Below, piece by piece: positions 35,103 to 47,232 of a stretch of DNA of 64,000 nt. A model generated the notes under the pieces. The model was given only the letters and a program-made list of their open reading frames with translations, was not told where the DNA came from and did not search any database. The number at the start of each line of letters is the position of its first letter. Position 1 is the stretch's first letter. The stretch is from Xiphophorus maculatus. Lineage: Eukaryota > Chordata > Actinopteri > Cyprinodontiformes > Poeciliidae. The translations under genes and the position numbers were made by a program. The stretch covers positions 6,401,463 to 6,465,462 of the forward strand of contig NC_036456.1 in the NCBI RefSeq assembly GCF_002775205.1. Reading direction: 5' to 3'.

Positions 35103-37117
35103 GCTCCCTCTTGTGGTCATTTAGAAATTTACAGATGACAACTATCAAATTGTTAATCATACTGTATGCACATCTGGAACATTAATGTCATTTCCTACTT
35201 ATCTCTACTAATGAAATGACAAAATCTTCCTTCAAAGTTAATTTCATTCAAGAAACCCGAACAGTTTCCTTCAGTTTGACTGCAGTGTGAAGGTGGATCT
35301 ATTTATGCCTTTCAATTCTTGTAAAGGTTTTTATTAGAGTACAGCAATTGTTCTTTTAGCATTTCTTTCCATGCTCTCAACTCTAATGTGATTCCTTACT
35401 TTTGATTTCCTCACATTGCACAAATCATGACGTTCTGACCTGGATCAGAAGCAAAATAATCAACACATTCATCAATATTAATGAGCGTGACAAAGCCAGA
35501 AATGATTGTAAGCTTAAGTCTACACAGTAGATGACAGAGTAAATCGCAATACTCACACAGGCAATATTTTTAATTATAGTAATACATTTAGATAATTTCT
35601 TACACAAAATGTCCATCTGTCCATCAAAATTGTGAACTTTTTGACCTGGATAAATAAATGTAGATTTGAAATCACCACAGGAAACATGGAAAGATGTAAA
35701 GGCTGGACAATAAAGTAATATGACAAGAGGCTTAACAATCTCATCTATGTATGTTTTATTTTAACCAGATTAGTTTGACAATTTATAGTTAGATTCAATA
35801 AATGACACATCATCCCTCCTGTCCAGTTTCAAAAGATCCTTTAAATGTTAACCAGAATAATCCACACAGCCAGTAAAGATGATCTCAGTCAAGTTTGTCA
35901 CAAAGTAATGACTTCTCCTCCTCTGACTTTTCACATTTTGTTTCTATAACTTTGTTCCAGCCCTGGTTAATCGTATCTAAGTAAACCTGCGCCTCATTCT
36001 TCACAGCCTCTGCTGTTTTCTGTGCAGCTTCCTTTGGAGTCTCTGCTCCTTCAGCCATGTCGTATCCAGTTAAAGCACCTTTAACAGCTCCCGTTGCAGC
36101 AAATGCTGCTGTGACGCTCAAACACGTCGCTGCTGGTACCACACCGCCCCCTAGTGCCGTTCCTCCTACCCCTAATGCCATCCCCGCTGAAGCTGCAGCT
36201 GTTTTGCCCACCGCGTTCCTCAGCTTTACTGGCTTCGAAGATTCCTGTAAAACAGTAAGGACTGCTCCAACCATGACCACCACACCAAAAATCGCCCCTA
36301 ACAAAACGCCAACGCCAAGGCCCGTACATGTGATCAAGAGTTTATCAGCAACACTTCTCTTGGCCTTTTCTCTGATCTCAGCATCCGGCAGGTTTCCTGA
36401 GACCAGTCGAAGGTTCTCCTCCTCTTCTTTTATTTCTTCCTCGGCCGCCTGCAGCAGGTCGTTGGTGTAGCATTTGCCCTCGTTTTCCGTCACCAACGTG
36501 TCAATAGTTTGAAGCAGCCTCTCCATCTGGAACGGGTTGCTCCTGTATTCCTCCTGTTGCTTATTGTTCCAGTACTTGTTGTCCAGGACGTGGCAGCGGC
36601 CGCCACACTTCTTCACCAGTTCACTCACAAGCTTATTGCGCCCGACTAACTCCTCAATCCGCGTCCGATCAGGCAGCTGGTCGCCATGAGTGAACACCAC
36701 CACGGCGTATTTAAGAGCGTCCTCAGAGAAGTACGTGCAGATTTTCTCGATGACGGCCTTCTCGTGCTCTGTGAATTTCTCCACCTTGAGCACAATGAGG
36801 AACACATGGGGCCCAGGAGCGCACTCTGTGATGCACCTCACTATCTCAGGCTCCAGCTCCTCCTCCAGCCGGTCCGTGTCAAAGAAACCCGGGGTGTCGA
36901 TGACCGTGAGGTTTCTCCCACCGACGGACCTGGTGATGGCTTTGCAGTGGCTTGTTTCAGAGTTGATCGTGTGGTTGGTGGTGAACAGCTGGTCTCCGCA
37001 TATTGTGTTGGCCAGGCTGCTTTTACCAGATCCGGTTTTTCCCAGGAGGACCATTCTAATTGGTGCTGCAACCAAAACGAGAGCAATGTTGATTAATCGT
37101 ATTTTGCTTCCTGTATA
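35103..37117 (-). repeat. Inverted segmental duplication, right copy
   Basis: Reverse-complement partner of about 1757-4998. It lacks the 1.1-kb hAT insertion: the uninterrupted site is near 35139-35146 (CAACTATC on the plus strand). Confidence 0.85.
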
Positions 37118-38728
37118 AAAAGTGAGTCTTTATCTTTCAATGTTACATGTATGTATGATTCCTTGAAAGACCATAACACTTAAAAAAAAGAAAAACACAC
37201 AATTATCCTAATGAAAATTGTAAGCGACATCATGCAGACCCCAGTTTCCATTGGAATGAAGAGGGAAAGTAATGGAAGAAATTCATTAATTCATCATCAT
37301 CCAATCCAATTCCTTTAGAAAGTTTGGATTTTTGTTAATCTACAGCAGGGGTGTCAAACTCATTTTCATTTTGGGCCATATAAAAAATCTGAATGTTCTT
37401 AAAGGGCCGGTTGTGCAACAATGCATAAAGAAAGCCAATTAAAATGTTAAAATATCAATAAATAGCTGTTCCTTCAGGATTTTGTGATTGTTTTACTGTT
37501 TTTTTTTTTGCAGTCAACATTGCACATTTTGTGGCGCCAAAATAGAAATGTCTGATAGGAAGTTTTATGTTTGTGCCGAGGTATGATGTTAAATGTGACT
37601 TTTTATTACTCAATGCTTTTGACCAAATATAAGTAAATTTGCAGTGAAATCAGAGAAAAATGTGGAGATTTGTTGACTTTTGTGTTAATTTTGTAGATTT
37701 GTGAAAAACTGGAGCGAATTAGTTATGTGATTTGGAGTCTAGGGGGCCACATAAAAAGCTACGGCGGGCCAGATTTGGTCCTCGGGCCTCGAGTTTGACA
37801 TCTGTGATGTAGAGCCTACAGAGATACAGAGTTTTGCTTGGTGTGTGTTAGCAATGCTCAATAGGGGAATTTGAAGAAAGTACCTTTTCTAAACTGGGAC
37901 TGTATCTAGTTTATGTACTAGGAGTGAAATGTGAAGTCAAACACAAGGTCGTCTCCTCGACAAATAAAGCTTGGTCCAGGCTGAGTCATCAATGAGAAAG
38001 TTATTCCCATCCCACCAATAAAAATTAAAACCATATGTCCATTCCAATGTCATTGGACTACTGTGATGGGAGCTTAAGAAAACTTTAAAAAAACCCAAAA
38101 AACACAAATCTGCAAAATGAAGAAAAACTGAAACCGTATTATAATATTTCTTCCTTTTCAGATAAAAGACAGACCTGAAAACGAACATCGGGCCTGTTGC
38201 CCGTTCCTTTTAAGAGTCTTTCCACGCTGTAATAGGAACAGCCTTTAGCTCACAGGTGTCAAACTCCAGTCCTGGAGGGCCACTGCCCTGCAACTTTTAG
38301 AAGTGCCTCTGCTGCACCACATCTGAATAGAATAATTAGGTCATTAAGGCTCTGGAGAACTGATCTACACAAGGAGGAGGTAATTAAGCTATTTCATTCC
38401 AGCATTTTGTACCTGTGGCACATCTAAAACCTGCAGGACAGCGGCCCTTGAGGACTGGAGTTTGACACCCCTGCTTTAGCTGATCACTGCCCAACTCCAG
38501 TCAAGCAATTCTTCCTTGACTGAAATAAACTCCTTAAAAATAACAATGACTGTCATGGTTGCAGAGCCAGTCAATAATGTCATAAAATATTCAAGAAACT
38601 GATTGAGAATGAAGAAAATCAACTGGTCACAAAAAACCAAACACTGTTTTTCCTTATACATGTGATACTTAAGCCTATTCAGTCACAACACTAGAGATTT
38701 TTACAGAAAATAGCGGCTTACCATTCAT
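35885..38728 (-). CDS. GIMAP-family (AIG1-type) GTPase, copy B
   Basis: Two-exon gene on the minus strand. The proposed coding exon 1 is 38728-38722 (ATG AAT G, donor GTAAGC) and exon 2 is 37065-35885, giving MNAPIRMVLLGK and about 395 residues. The GTPase motifs equal those of copy A: GKTGSGKS, DTPGFFDT, THGD. The G domain differs at only about a dozen positions. The differences cluster in the C-terminal third (AVGKTAAASAGM against VVEVAASTGM), and the end is EEEKSLLCDKLD, without the CaaX-like CTLM of copy A. The C-terminal third keeps two hydrophobic Gly/Ala-rich segments. The intron (37066-38721) holds two hAT MITEs and shows no match to the intron of copy A, so the promoter and exon 1 come from unrelated sequence. 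AATAAA lies at 35760-35755. Confidence 0.88.
37346..37806. repeat. hAT-like MITE (CAGGGGTGTCAAACTC termini)
   Basis: Begins CAGGGGTGTCAAACTC and ends GAGTTTGACATCTGTG. The 8-bp flanks match at 6 of 8 positions (ATCTACAG / ATGTAGAG). It lies in the intron of GIMAP copy B. Confidence 0.75.
38251..38473. repeat. hAT-like MITE with perfect 8-bp target duplication
   Basis: Termini CACAGGTGTCAAACTCC and GAGTTTGACACCCCTG. It is flanked by CTTTAGCT at 38243-38250 and 38474-38481. It lies in the intron of GIMAP copy B. Confidence 0.82.
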
Positions 38729-39622
38729 TTTTCGAGAGAAGCTGAGGACTGAAGGACCGGCAAGGCAGAGTGTGTTTGAATTAGCTTCATGTATTCTGAC
38801 AAGTGGCAAAGGTTTCACTTCCTGAACTGTTGCATCACGCATAAGGCAGTCTCACCATTATCACTACTCACAGTTGAACCGATCCAATGAACGATCTGCT
38901 TCTCGACTTAAGATGTCTTGCTTGCTTATGACTGCAGCAAGAGCTTGAAGATTAAAAAAATTTTTAAAAAAATCTTTCAAGCGAAACACTCATTTAAAAA
39001 AAAACGTGTTTCTTCTGTAAGAGGTTTTCCTGTTCTCTCTTTCAAACCGGAAATATCAAACAGCACTTCGCCTGCCAGAGCCTTGAGTTTTCTGCAGCCC
39101 TGCCCCACTTTCCACCATCTTTCAAGCAAAACAAAAAAAAAAAAGGGGCACCTGCCCCAAGACTAAAGATTTCATCACATTACACTTTATTCTGATCAGC
39201 GAACATAAATCACAAACATTTAAATATAAAAGGCAGCAAAAATAATGACAGATGAACACTGCGTGTTGGGTTATGCTAACTGTCCAAACGCTGTTGGTAT
39301 TCCTTTGTGTTCCAGTGTGTTGACCCTTTATTTTTATTTATTTTTATCCCTTTTGGTTACACCGTGGAACAAAAACCCACACTAAATGTTTCTTGTTTGT
39401 GTAATACTTGCTACAGACACAATAAAAATACATCTTTAAAAAAGCCACTTCACGTCAAAACAGAAAATACTGTAAGGCAGCATTGTGATTATGCAAACAA
39501 AACGCACATGTATTTGGGACTCTCTTAGAACAATCTAACATTTAGAAGACTTGTTTGCCTTCTGTCATGAATTCACCATCAGTCCCTCCCCTTCCCGCGT
39601 GTGTCCTATGTCTCCGATCTGC

Positions 39623-40471
39623 TCAGACGCTGACGAACACCAATCTGGCGCTGTAGGCCAGATCGGCGAGGTACAGCAGGAAGTTGAGACCGGTGAGGAC
39701 GGCCACGGCGATCAGTTTTGTCTGGTCTCCCCCCCTGCTGTACTTCTTGTCAAATTGAAAAATGGGCCAGAGGATGGTGGCCGACAGGTACATGATGACG
39801 GCCAAGAGCCCGTAGGCCGACAGGAACTTGGAGAAAGGTACGGGGAGGCAGCCGGTGCACTCTCCCACGCACAGCACCACCACGGCCATGGAGAGGATGA
39901 AGCAGATGCAGTACACTGCCATGCACCACTTCAGGGCCGGGTGGTGGTCATAGGACACGGGGTCGCTGACCAGGATGAAGATAATGCAGGCCACGAAGGT
40001 TTGGCACACCTTCATCAGACCTGGAGCCGTTTTCATGTAACCCGCCACTTCTCCTGGCCTGGCCTTGGACAGGCTCACCTCCACCATGTAGGCAACTGTT
40101 GCCAGGCAGGAGAAGACCGTGGACGCGATGCGATGATCGCGAACTTCCTGGGAGAGATTCTGACCCTTGAGAAAAAACACGGGGAAAATGATGGAGGCCG
40201 AGAGGCAGAGGAGGGAGGCGTAGCAGGCGACTGTGATGGGGAAGTTGGACCAGGAGACAGGGATTCGGGACTGGAGGCTGCACTGCTCCACCAGCAGGAC
40301 CAGCAGGGTACAGGCGAAGCTGAAAGCCCAGCTGAAGATGCACCAGTCCGCCATACCTCCATGGGGCAGCCAGCCTCCATTTGCTACAACGCTGAAAGCG
40401 GTGCAGGTGAACAACACCGCAGCGATGCGCACCCACAGCAGCTGGGATGTTGGGAACCAGGTCACCGGCAT
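39623..40471 (-). CDS. MYADM-like (MARVEL-domain) membrane protein
   Basis: Uninterrupted 282-codon frame with a good start context (CCCACCATGC). The protein has eight hydrophobic helices, at about residues 13-35, 43-63, 77-100, 114-134, 151-172, 182-205, 218-240 and 252-275, i.e. two MARVEL units. This is the usual length and layout of myeloid-associated differentiation marker proteins, whose coding region is also a single exon. The family acts in membrane raft organisation and cell spreading at the plasma membrane. A splice acceptor on the minus strand at 40587 (TTTTTTCTGTATGCAG) marks the start of the coding exon. A likely untranslated first exon ends at 43497. A polyadenylation signal (AATAAA on the minus strand) is near 39190. 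It could be MYADM or a MYADM-like paralogue; sequence alone does not decide. Confidence 0.88.
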   Translation of the reverse strand: MPVTWFPTSQLLWVRIAAVLFTCTAFSVVANGGWLPHGGMADWCIFSWAFSFACTLLVLLVEQCSLQSRIPVSWSNFPITVACYASLLCLSASIIFPVFFLKGQNLSQEVRDHRIASTVFSCLATVAYMVEVSLSKARPGEVAGYMKTAPGLMKVCQTFVACIIFILVSDPVSYDHHPALKWCMAVYCICFILSMAVVVLCVGECTGCLPVPFSKFLSAYGLLAVIMYLSATILWPIFQFDKKYSRGGDQTKLIAVAVLTGLNFLLYLADLAYSARLVFVSV

Positions 40472-40586
40472 GGTGGGATGGCAGTCAGGATCGACTATGT
40501 GAGTCTAGGATCGCAACGCAACTTTCAACTGGATCCTGTGTCGGGTTCCGGTCGGGCACTTTCCCTCTGTTGGAATGTGTCAATCT

Positions 40587-43496
40587 CTGCATACAGAAAA
40601 AATAAAATCAGAACAAACTTTGGCTGCATGGTTTTCTTAAAGCCTAAAGATAAACCCAATGTCACTATGTGGATGTTTTCGACAAGTGTCCAGAGTACAG
40701 TAGCTTGAACCTTTTTGGCACAACCATAAACCTTGGTAGACTTCACTAGTAATATGTGATAGAACAACACCAGGAAGTGGGATGTGTAGTCGTCATGCAA
40801 TCAGAAAGCTTTGGTTTGAATTACAGTGCCCTCACCGCCACATGTCAACTTGCCCCTTTTGGGTCGTACCACATGATATCGATTGGATTTAGGCTTGGTC
40901 TTTGACTTTGTCATTCTAATATATGGGTAAGCTTTGATTTAAACCATTCCATTGTTTCTCTGGCTGTGAGTATGTTTGTTTTCTCATTGGAAGGCAAACC
41001 TCAGCAAGGTTTCCTGTTCGTGATATAACACGTTCATGCAGGAAGCTGAAGTTTGGCTGCTAATGCTTCAAAGTGTTGGAAAGTCCCTCAGATTAAACAA
41101 AAAAAATGTAAGAGCAGTGAAGTTTCACAGGGTTGACTCTACTACCCTCTTGTGTCCTTTTTGACAGGAGGCAAACATATAAATTGTCAAATAAGAAGCA
41201 GCATTTCTCCAAAAAAATTACCTTTACTTTCTCATTTCAGATCTGAGTGTGTCTGACGTAGAAATTAACGGTGCCTAAAATCAAATTGTCACTTTTTTGC
41301 AGGTTGAAATTTCCCATCTTAAACTTCAATAACATTGCCATGAGCGGCAAATCAAAGCCTACAAACAGCTCGTTCTATGACACACATATACGGATAATCT
41401 TTTAATCTGGTTGGTTTTCTTTTGATTCAGGCTAGCATCTCGATCAAGGAACCTGAAGCAATTTTTCTTTGTCTTTTATGGCCAATGTTTGTTACATATA
41501 ATTATTGAATTGGAACAATTTTCACACAAAACTATGTGCAATGCATTAAGTTCCCCTGTGATTATTCTCTTCCACTTTACTGTGCTTTGGTTCAAACGAA
41601 GAATTCGGATGTTTGGATCGTATCTCATGTTATCTCGCGTTTGACTCATGGATTTAGACATCATTTTCCACTTCATTCTGGGATTTTTAAATGTTTTTAA
41701 AACTTTCTGAACATTTCAGACAAAAAAAAACAAACTTAAAATTTCAGAAATCATAAAAAGCCTTGGGGGGCGGAGAGGTTAAGTCATCTGGACTGGTTTG
41801 GATCAGTCACTTGTAACTTTTAGCATATTGATACCTGAACTGGATTATCCTGGCCAGGTTTAACAGAAATACAATATAACAATTTCTTAAAGCAATATAT
41901 GATGTAATGGCTTTATTTATCTGAATTTCTACGCATAAATGCAGTAAAGTGGTCCCCTATTTTCTACTGTGATTTTCAATGTGATCAGATCTATTTGTAA
42001 TTTTTCTGTGAGCAACTCAAAAAGCATTTTAATCAATGATCTCGATAGAAAAGAAACTCTTAATTTGTGACCTGGCAAACCCGACATAAAAGACACTATA
42101 TACCACTGAATCAGCATAGGGGAAAAATCATGTGTTACTGTCTTCCCAGGCAGCTTAACGTCAAAACTTTTGCAGATATTACGTACTTAAATGTCGGTTC
42201 TTTTTTAAAGTTAAGCAATGCAGTAAGATAATGGAATAGGGAATCAAGTGAGCAAGTACAAAATATTTTTCCATGATTGCCATTTTCTTTTCCAAACTTG
42301 GAAAAATACTGATAATAGATTTATACTTTTCCAGATCAACTAGTTTTAAATAGTCATCGATATTTTTAAACAAGGATTTTTTTTCTTTATTCCACTTTCG
42401 GCCATATTTGTAAAATTCCCAAAAAATCTGATTGTGTATATTTTTAATGGGTTCCACTTTACTGTGATTTTTTTTTTTTTTTTTTTTGCAAATGAAGCAG
42501 TGGAATATTTTTTCCCAATTTAATTTCAGTTTATGGTTTTACCTACCGTAAATTCTTCCATTTCAAAATTTCCAGATTTTTTTTTTTTTTTTTTTCAAAA
42601 CTTATCTAGCGAAACGTGCTTGTTATTTCTCTTCAGGAAGAAGGTCTGGCCCTTAAGATGCCTGGCAACCATTTCTGCTGCTTTTGCCTGAAAGTTAATA
42701 ACGTCATCAGCCATAAAATACAGTTACAGCTCTGCTTCCTGCCGTCACGTAGCAGCACTAACGCACAGGAAGTTGATGCTGCTCCGTTAAGGCCCCCAGC
42801 TACCTCAGGAAGCAGAACAAAACAAATCGATACTAAATTTAATTTATTCTAGAGTCATTAGAGGAACCGAGGTTTTGGTTTGTTTTGCTCTATGCGCCCT
42901 CATTTCTTTATCAAGCACACGGTATTTTGGGGTTCCTGGGGTTTAATGTGAAAACTGCAACCCACAGACCATCACCAAGTTTCCGAGCTGAGATGTGGGT
43001 TGATTCAGCGGCGGTGAGGACTGTGGCCTGGGTGACAGGAAACCAACTTCGGGGTCTATTTCTAGGTTTCCAGAGCAACCCAGTTTATACACAGTTTCAT
43101 TTTGACTCCACTGACAATTGTGAAGAGTCAAAATATGATCATAATGGACGCCAGAATGGAGGAGTGAGATTTTTATTTATTTATTTATTTATTTATTTAT
43201 TTTTGTTAAACCGAATACCTGAAACCCCCCCACAAACAACCCTACTTGTTGCCACCTTTACAGGATTAGATTTGCACACGCGTACAGCAGCATACAGACA
43301 TATGAGAGCGTGTTTTAGTGATAAGAGGTTTTCCCCCCCACCCTGCATACCACGCCGCGCCCATCTCCACTGTAAACATCCCTTGCTCCAGCAAAAAAGA
43401 GAATAACAAAAGCGTTCGTTAAATTTCCCCCCCAGGACATCTTTACGAGAAAACAGGGGAAACAAAACACGTGACTTTACGGGAGACTTGGCTTAC
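40587..43496 (-). other. Probable first intron of the MYADM-like gene
   Basis: No coding signal on either strand. It contains homopolymer T runs (42470-42487, 42576-42595) and a (TTTA)n run at 43171-43203. Confidence 0.5.
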
Positions 43497-43650
43497 CTAG
43501 TAGACTCGGGGCTTCCAGCTCGCTGTCCTCGCCGCCGCAAGGCAGAAGTTTTCCGTGAACGCATCTGTATGAATCCCACGCCCCGCGGTGGCCATATTTG
43601 GTAAAGTGTTCAAAGCGTCTCCGGGCAGCAGTTTTAGGTCACTTCCCCTC
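43497..43650 (-). promoter_or_regulatory. Probable untranslated exon 1 and promoter of the MYADM-like gene
   Basis: On the minus strand the sequence ...GAAGCCCCGAGTCTACTAG is followed by a strong donor GTAAGCC at 43496. The patch is CpG-rich (TCGCCGCCGCAAGG, CCCCGCGG) compared with its AT-rich surroundings. The transcription start is not determined. Confidence 0.55.
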
Positions 43651-46329
43651 TCCAAGTGTTCATACCTCGGTTAAAAATATAGAAATAAAAGTGGGGAGAG
43701 GGGGCGAGGTCGTTGTGGGCTCGTAGCCGCTGCGTCCCGCTGTATCCAGGAATGACGACATCTGGCGTTTTAATCGTTTGAATGCAAAAGTGAAGGCTTT
43801 GGTTTACAGAGTGTCCCAACAAAGCTTCAGGATCCCCTCATAGACTAGAATATCACGCCAGAAGCAAGTTAGAGGTAAATGGAAGTATACAGATTCAACC
43901 TAAGGAGTAATACAAAAATAATTATAAATGGACATTGAAGCAAATATAGTTATAACCCCAAACAACCTCAATTTTTTTCCTGTAAACGTAAATCAGAAAT
44001 GCATCTTATTTCTCCTTCAGCAGAAATAAGACGTAATATTTCCTAGACTTTGCTGCAGATTTTCTGGAGAAAAGTCGTTGGATTTGACTATGTTTAACCA
44101 GGAAACACGTCCTGAATTCAGTGGCGCTCCTAAAGGTGGGAGCAGGGGGCCATGACTAAATACTGACCACTCCACTGAATGAGTCATCCCTACAGTTTGG
44201 TAACGTTTCAACACATTAGAATTTATCACCCCATCTAAAGGAGGGCTTTTAAAACTACAAAAAAAAAAAAAGATATGTATGGAACCATATTTTACTTTGG
44301 CCAAATATTTGTCATACGATTTGTCATCACTGTGATGTTCACATTTTCTGAAAGGCAATTTTCCCTAATCTGCTCAATAAATGTATATTGGAGAGTCGTT
44401 CCGTTTGCCAGCACATTTCTTTTGCAGTAAAAAAAAAGGAAGTACAATGAAACTTTCACTAGCAAATAATCTGGAATTTCATGTTTTATTGAAGAAAAGA
44501 GAATGATGGATTGGGCCTCCATCAACAAGTCTCCCCAGATGACCCTGGGAGGAGGAGACCCTGTGTGGGGATAATCAGGAAATAGTGTTGTTTTGTTTTT
44601 GTTTCTTTATGTAGAAGCAACTTGAAGCAAAGAATTGGTTTGTGAACACAACAACAGAAGTGTTTTATTTTTTATTTTTATTTAATTCATTTTCTTTGCT
44701 ACATAGTACGTTAATGTACACCAGGTATTGACTACCAGTTAATCAGAGTAAACTGCAACAGTAATGGAATATCACCATGCAACGTTGAAACTGGCAAAGC
44801 AGGCTTGTCCCTGCTTGTGAATGACTAAACAAAACCCACAGAGACGGTAAAGAAAAGTCACCTTAATCCCGCCTTGAACTGTTTTGTGAGACGGATTAGA
44901 GATGAGTCAAAACTGAAAGTCCACGGGATCGTGGCGGCTAGAACTGGAAGTCTCCGACTGGAGGCTGCAGACGAATTTCATGAGCTTCCAGTCAGAAATA
45001 TGTCAAGAACGCTCCCTGGAATCAGCTTTTCCACCGGCAAAGTGTTAGATCTGGAGCAGATCCAAAGTGTGTGTTGGCAGCATGAAACATGTCGGGATCG
45101 TCCTACATTGTATCACGTTGTACTGTAGTTAGACCCACGCCAGTGAACAAATCTCGCCTGTCTTGCAACTTGCAAATCCAACTTGCTACTTGGATGTAAC
45201 GGCAATTCCATATCCGAGCGTTGATTTCTGAGACGAATCGAATGTGCGTGTGTGTGTCCTATTTGTACTTTGATGTATCTCATTGAACGATTGTTACAAT
45301 AAACAGGACACAGTATCGGGAAAATGTTCCTTCTCGGGTCTGATTGGATTACATTGAGGGAAATACATTGTTATCGTCTTGTAGTTATCTCCCTGGTTTT
45401 CTGACTAACCGTTGGAATTTGCTCTTCTTCTGTATTTGGGTGTGACGTCACTGCTAGGTCCAAGGTCCAACCTTCAAGACAAATCCAGAGGAAGCAGAAA
45501 TTTCTCAAATGTCTGTTGTAAAGTGTCACAGATCTTCTTTTGGCTGTTGCAGAGGATGCGGTCTTCTGTTATCATCGGTTGCGGTAGGAGCTCAAGATTC
45601 GGTTGCTCACACCAGCTGATAAAGAAGGGTGGCTCTGTTATGGGGACTCTGTTCTGGAACTTGTAGAGTTGAAAGAAGAATGCCTTGTAAAAAAAAAAAA
45701 AAAAAAAGAACATTCTCTTCCAAAGACTACAACAAATGTATTAAGTCCTCATAACCTATAATAACTCTATGATAAAACTTAGATAAGGAGAGCTCCTTCT
45801 ACACCCACTTTTCCCAGCAGCAGTGAAAACGTATTTTTAGATTTTAACTGAACTCCGGCCATTCCAGTCGTTTTCAGCTGCAGGTTGCAGTCTTTCCCAC
45901 ACGAGGTCGCTGTTTCAACTGTTTTCGTGCTCGTGATCCTTGAAGATATGCTGGTTGATCAGCAGTCAGGACAACAAGATAACACAACAGCAGAGATCAT
46001 TATTTTTTAACAACTGGGACTGTGGCGAGAGCGACGGATATCAAAACTACGTCTGGATTTCTTTCCCCCCCTCTGCGTTATCACGACGGGGAAACAAACC
46101 TTTGATTAAATCAGTTTTTTTGATGGGAGAAAAGGACCTGCCTGGGATTTGGGACTCCTCTGGAATAACGTGCAGCTACCCTCGCTAACATGCCACTCTG
46201 CGTCTGAAACAGCAGCAGAGCGGGACCCCTGGATATACCTAGCAGCGTATACACACACACCGAAGGAGTCCAGTGCGTATAGACAACCACGTATCCTAAT
46301 GTTGCCAAAGCTATGCGGTGGTTTCGTTT
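43651..46329. other. Intergenic between the MYADM-like gene and arhgef11, no gene seen
   Basis: Short frames only and no recognised family. A poly-A run lies at 45690-45706. Part of 45900-46330 could be upstream promoter sequence of arhgef11. Confidence 0.45.
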
Positions 46330-46520
46330 TGCAGCGCTACCCGGTTAGCTAGCTAGCTAGCGCGTCGGCTCGTTGGTTTCTGCAAGCCGGGGACGCGGCG
46401 CTTACGGTCGGCGTGCGCGCTAACGCCATGCCGGTGGTCGAAAGGGGCCTACTGGTCGTGGCGGTTTCCCTCAGCTAACGTCGGCTGGATGTAGCGGGCC
46501 CCCGGAATTTCTACGTGTTA
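46330..46520 (+). promoter_or_regulatory. CpG-rich patch, probable arhgef11 promoter/5' end
   Basis: CpG-dense sequence (GCGCGTCGGCTCG, GGGGACGCGGCGCTTACGG) about 0.8 kb before the first coding exon, next to a (GCTA)n run. A likely 5' untranslated donor (TATCAG|GTAAATAC) lies near 46952. Confidence 0.5.
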
Positions 46521-47232
46521 GATTAGTCGCAGGGGTATTTGTGTTTAAATTTGAAAACAGCCACGCGATACAACTGAAAACAACATATATGGAGAGGATT
46601 AGTTAGATCAGAGCATCTGCTACAAGCTCCACATGTAAACAAGCCTGGCAAGTGTGTGTGAGAGAGTCTGTGGTTGGAGGTTAGCACTAAATATTCAAGT
46701 TAATCCTTTGTTGTTGTCTGTAACACTAGTTCTAGGTGTTAAGGTTAAGCTCCCAGTGATTCAGTTAAGTTCAGCAATGGGCTTAAAAGTCGTGGATGTT
46801 GTTGATCTGCAGCGCTGTCAGACATATCAGCCATTCATTCATGATTGATGACCCTTGAGGAAGCAGACCGTCTTTCATCCATCTCCACTACAGCGAAACC
46901 ACAACGCTAAGCCACTGACACTTTCTGGATTATAAAGGTTTTGTCATTATCAGGTAAATACCGAGAGCCTTTTTAGGGGGCCTGTTTCAGCAGCACTTTA
47001 TTTTTCAAGTCCCCACTGACCTCACTGGGACTCCCTACAGTGTATGGGAACATGAGGGACTGTCTGTTTGATCTGAACCAGCATCCAAGTAGCTTCAAGG
47101 ACTGATCAAAGCCCAACAGAGAGCCCCATTGTGTGGACTACGAACTGAACTGAACGGGGAAAGAGATGGTGGTGATAAGGGAGGCCCACTGACTGTGTTT
47201 GATCCCACACCAGGAAGCAGAGGAGTGCAGAC

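Noticed and set aside
39551-40708. 385-codon plus-strand frame over the MYADM-like gene
   Set aside because: Antisense shadow: the minus-strand frame has eight clean membrane helices, a good start context and a splice acceptor; the plus reading resembles no family.
42885-43406. 173-codon plus-strand frame near the MYADM-like first exon
   Set aside because: It runs through a (TTTA)n repeat, has no recognisable domain or splice context, and overlaps the presumed intron.
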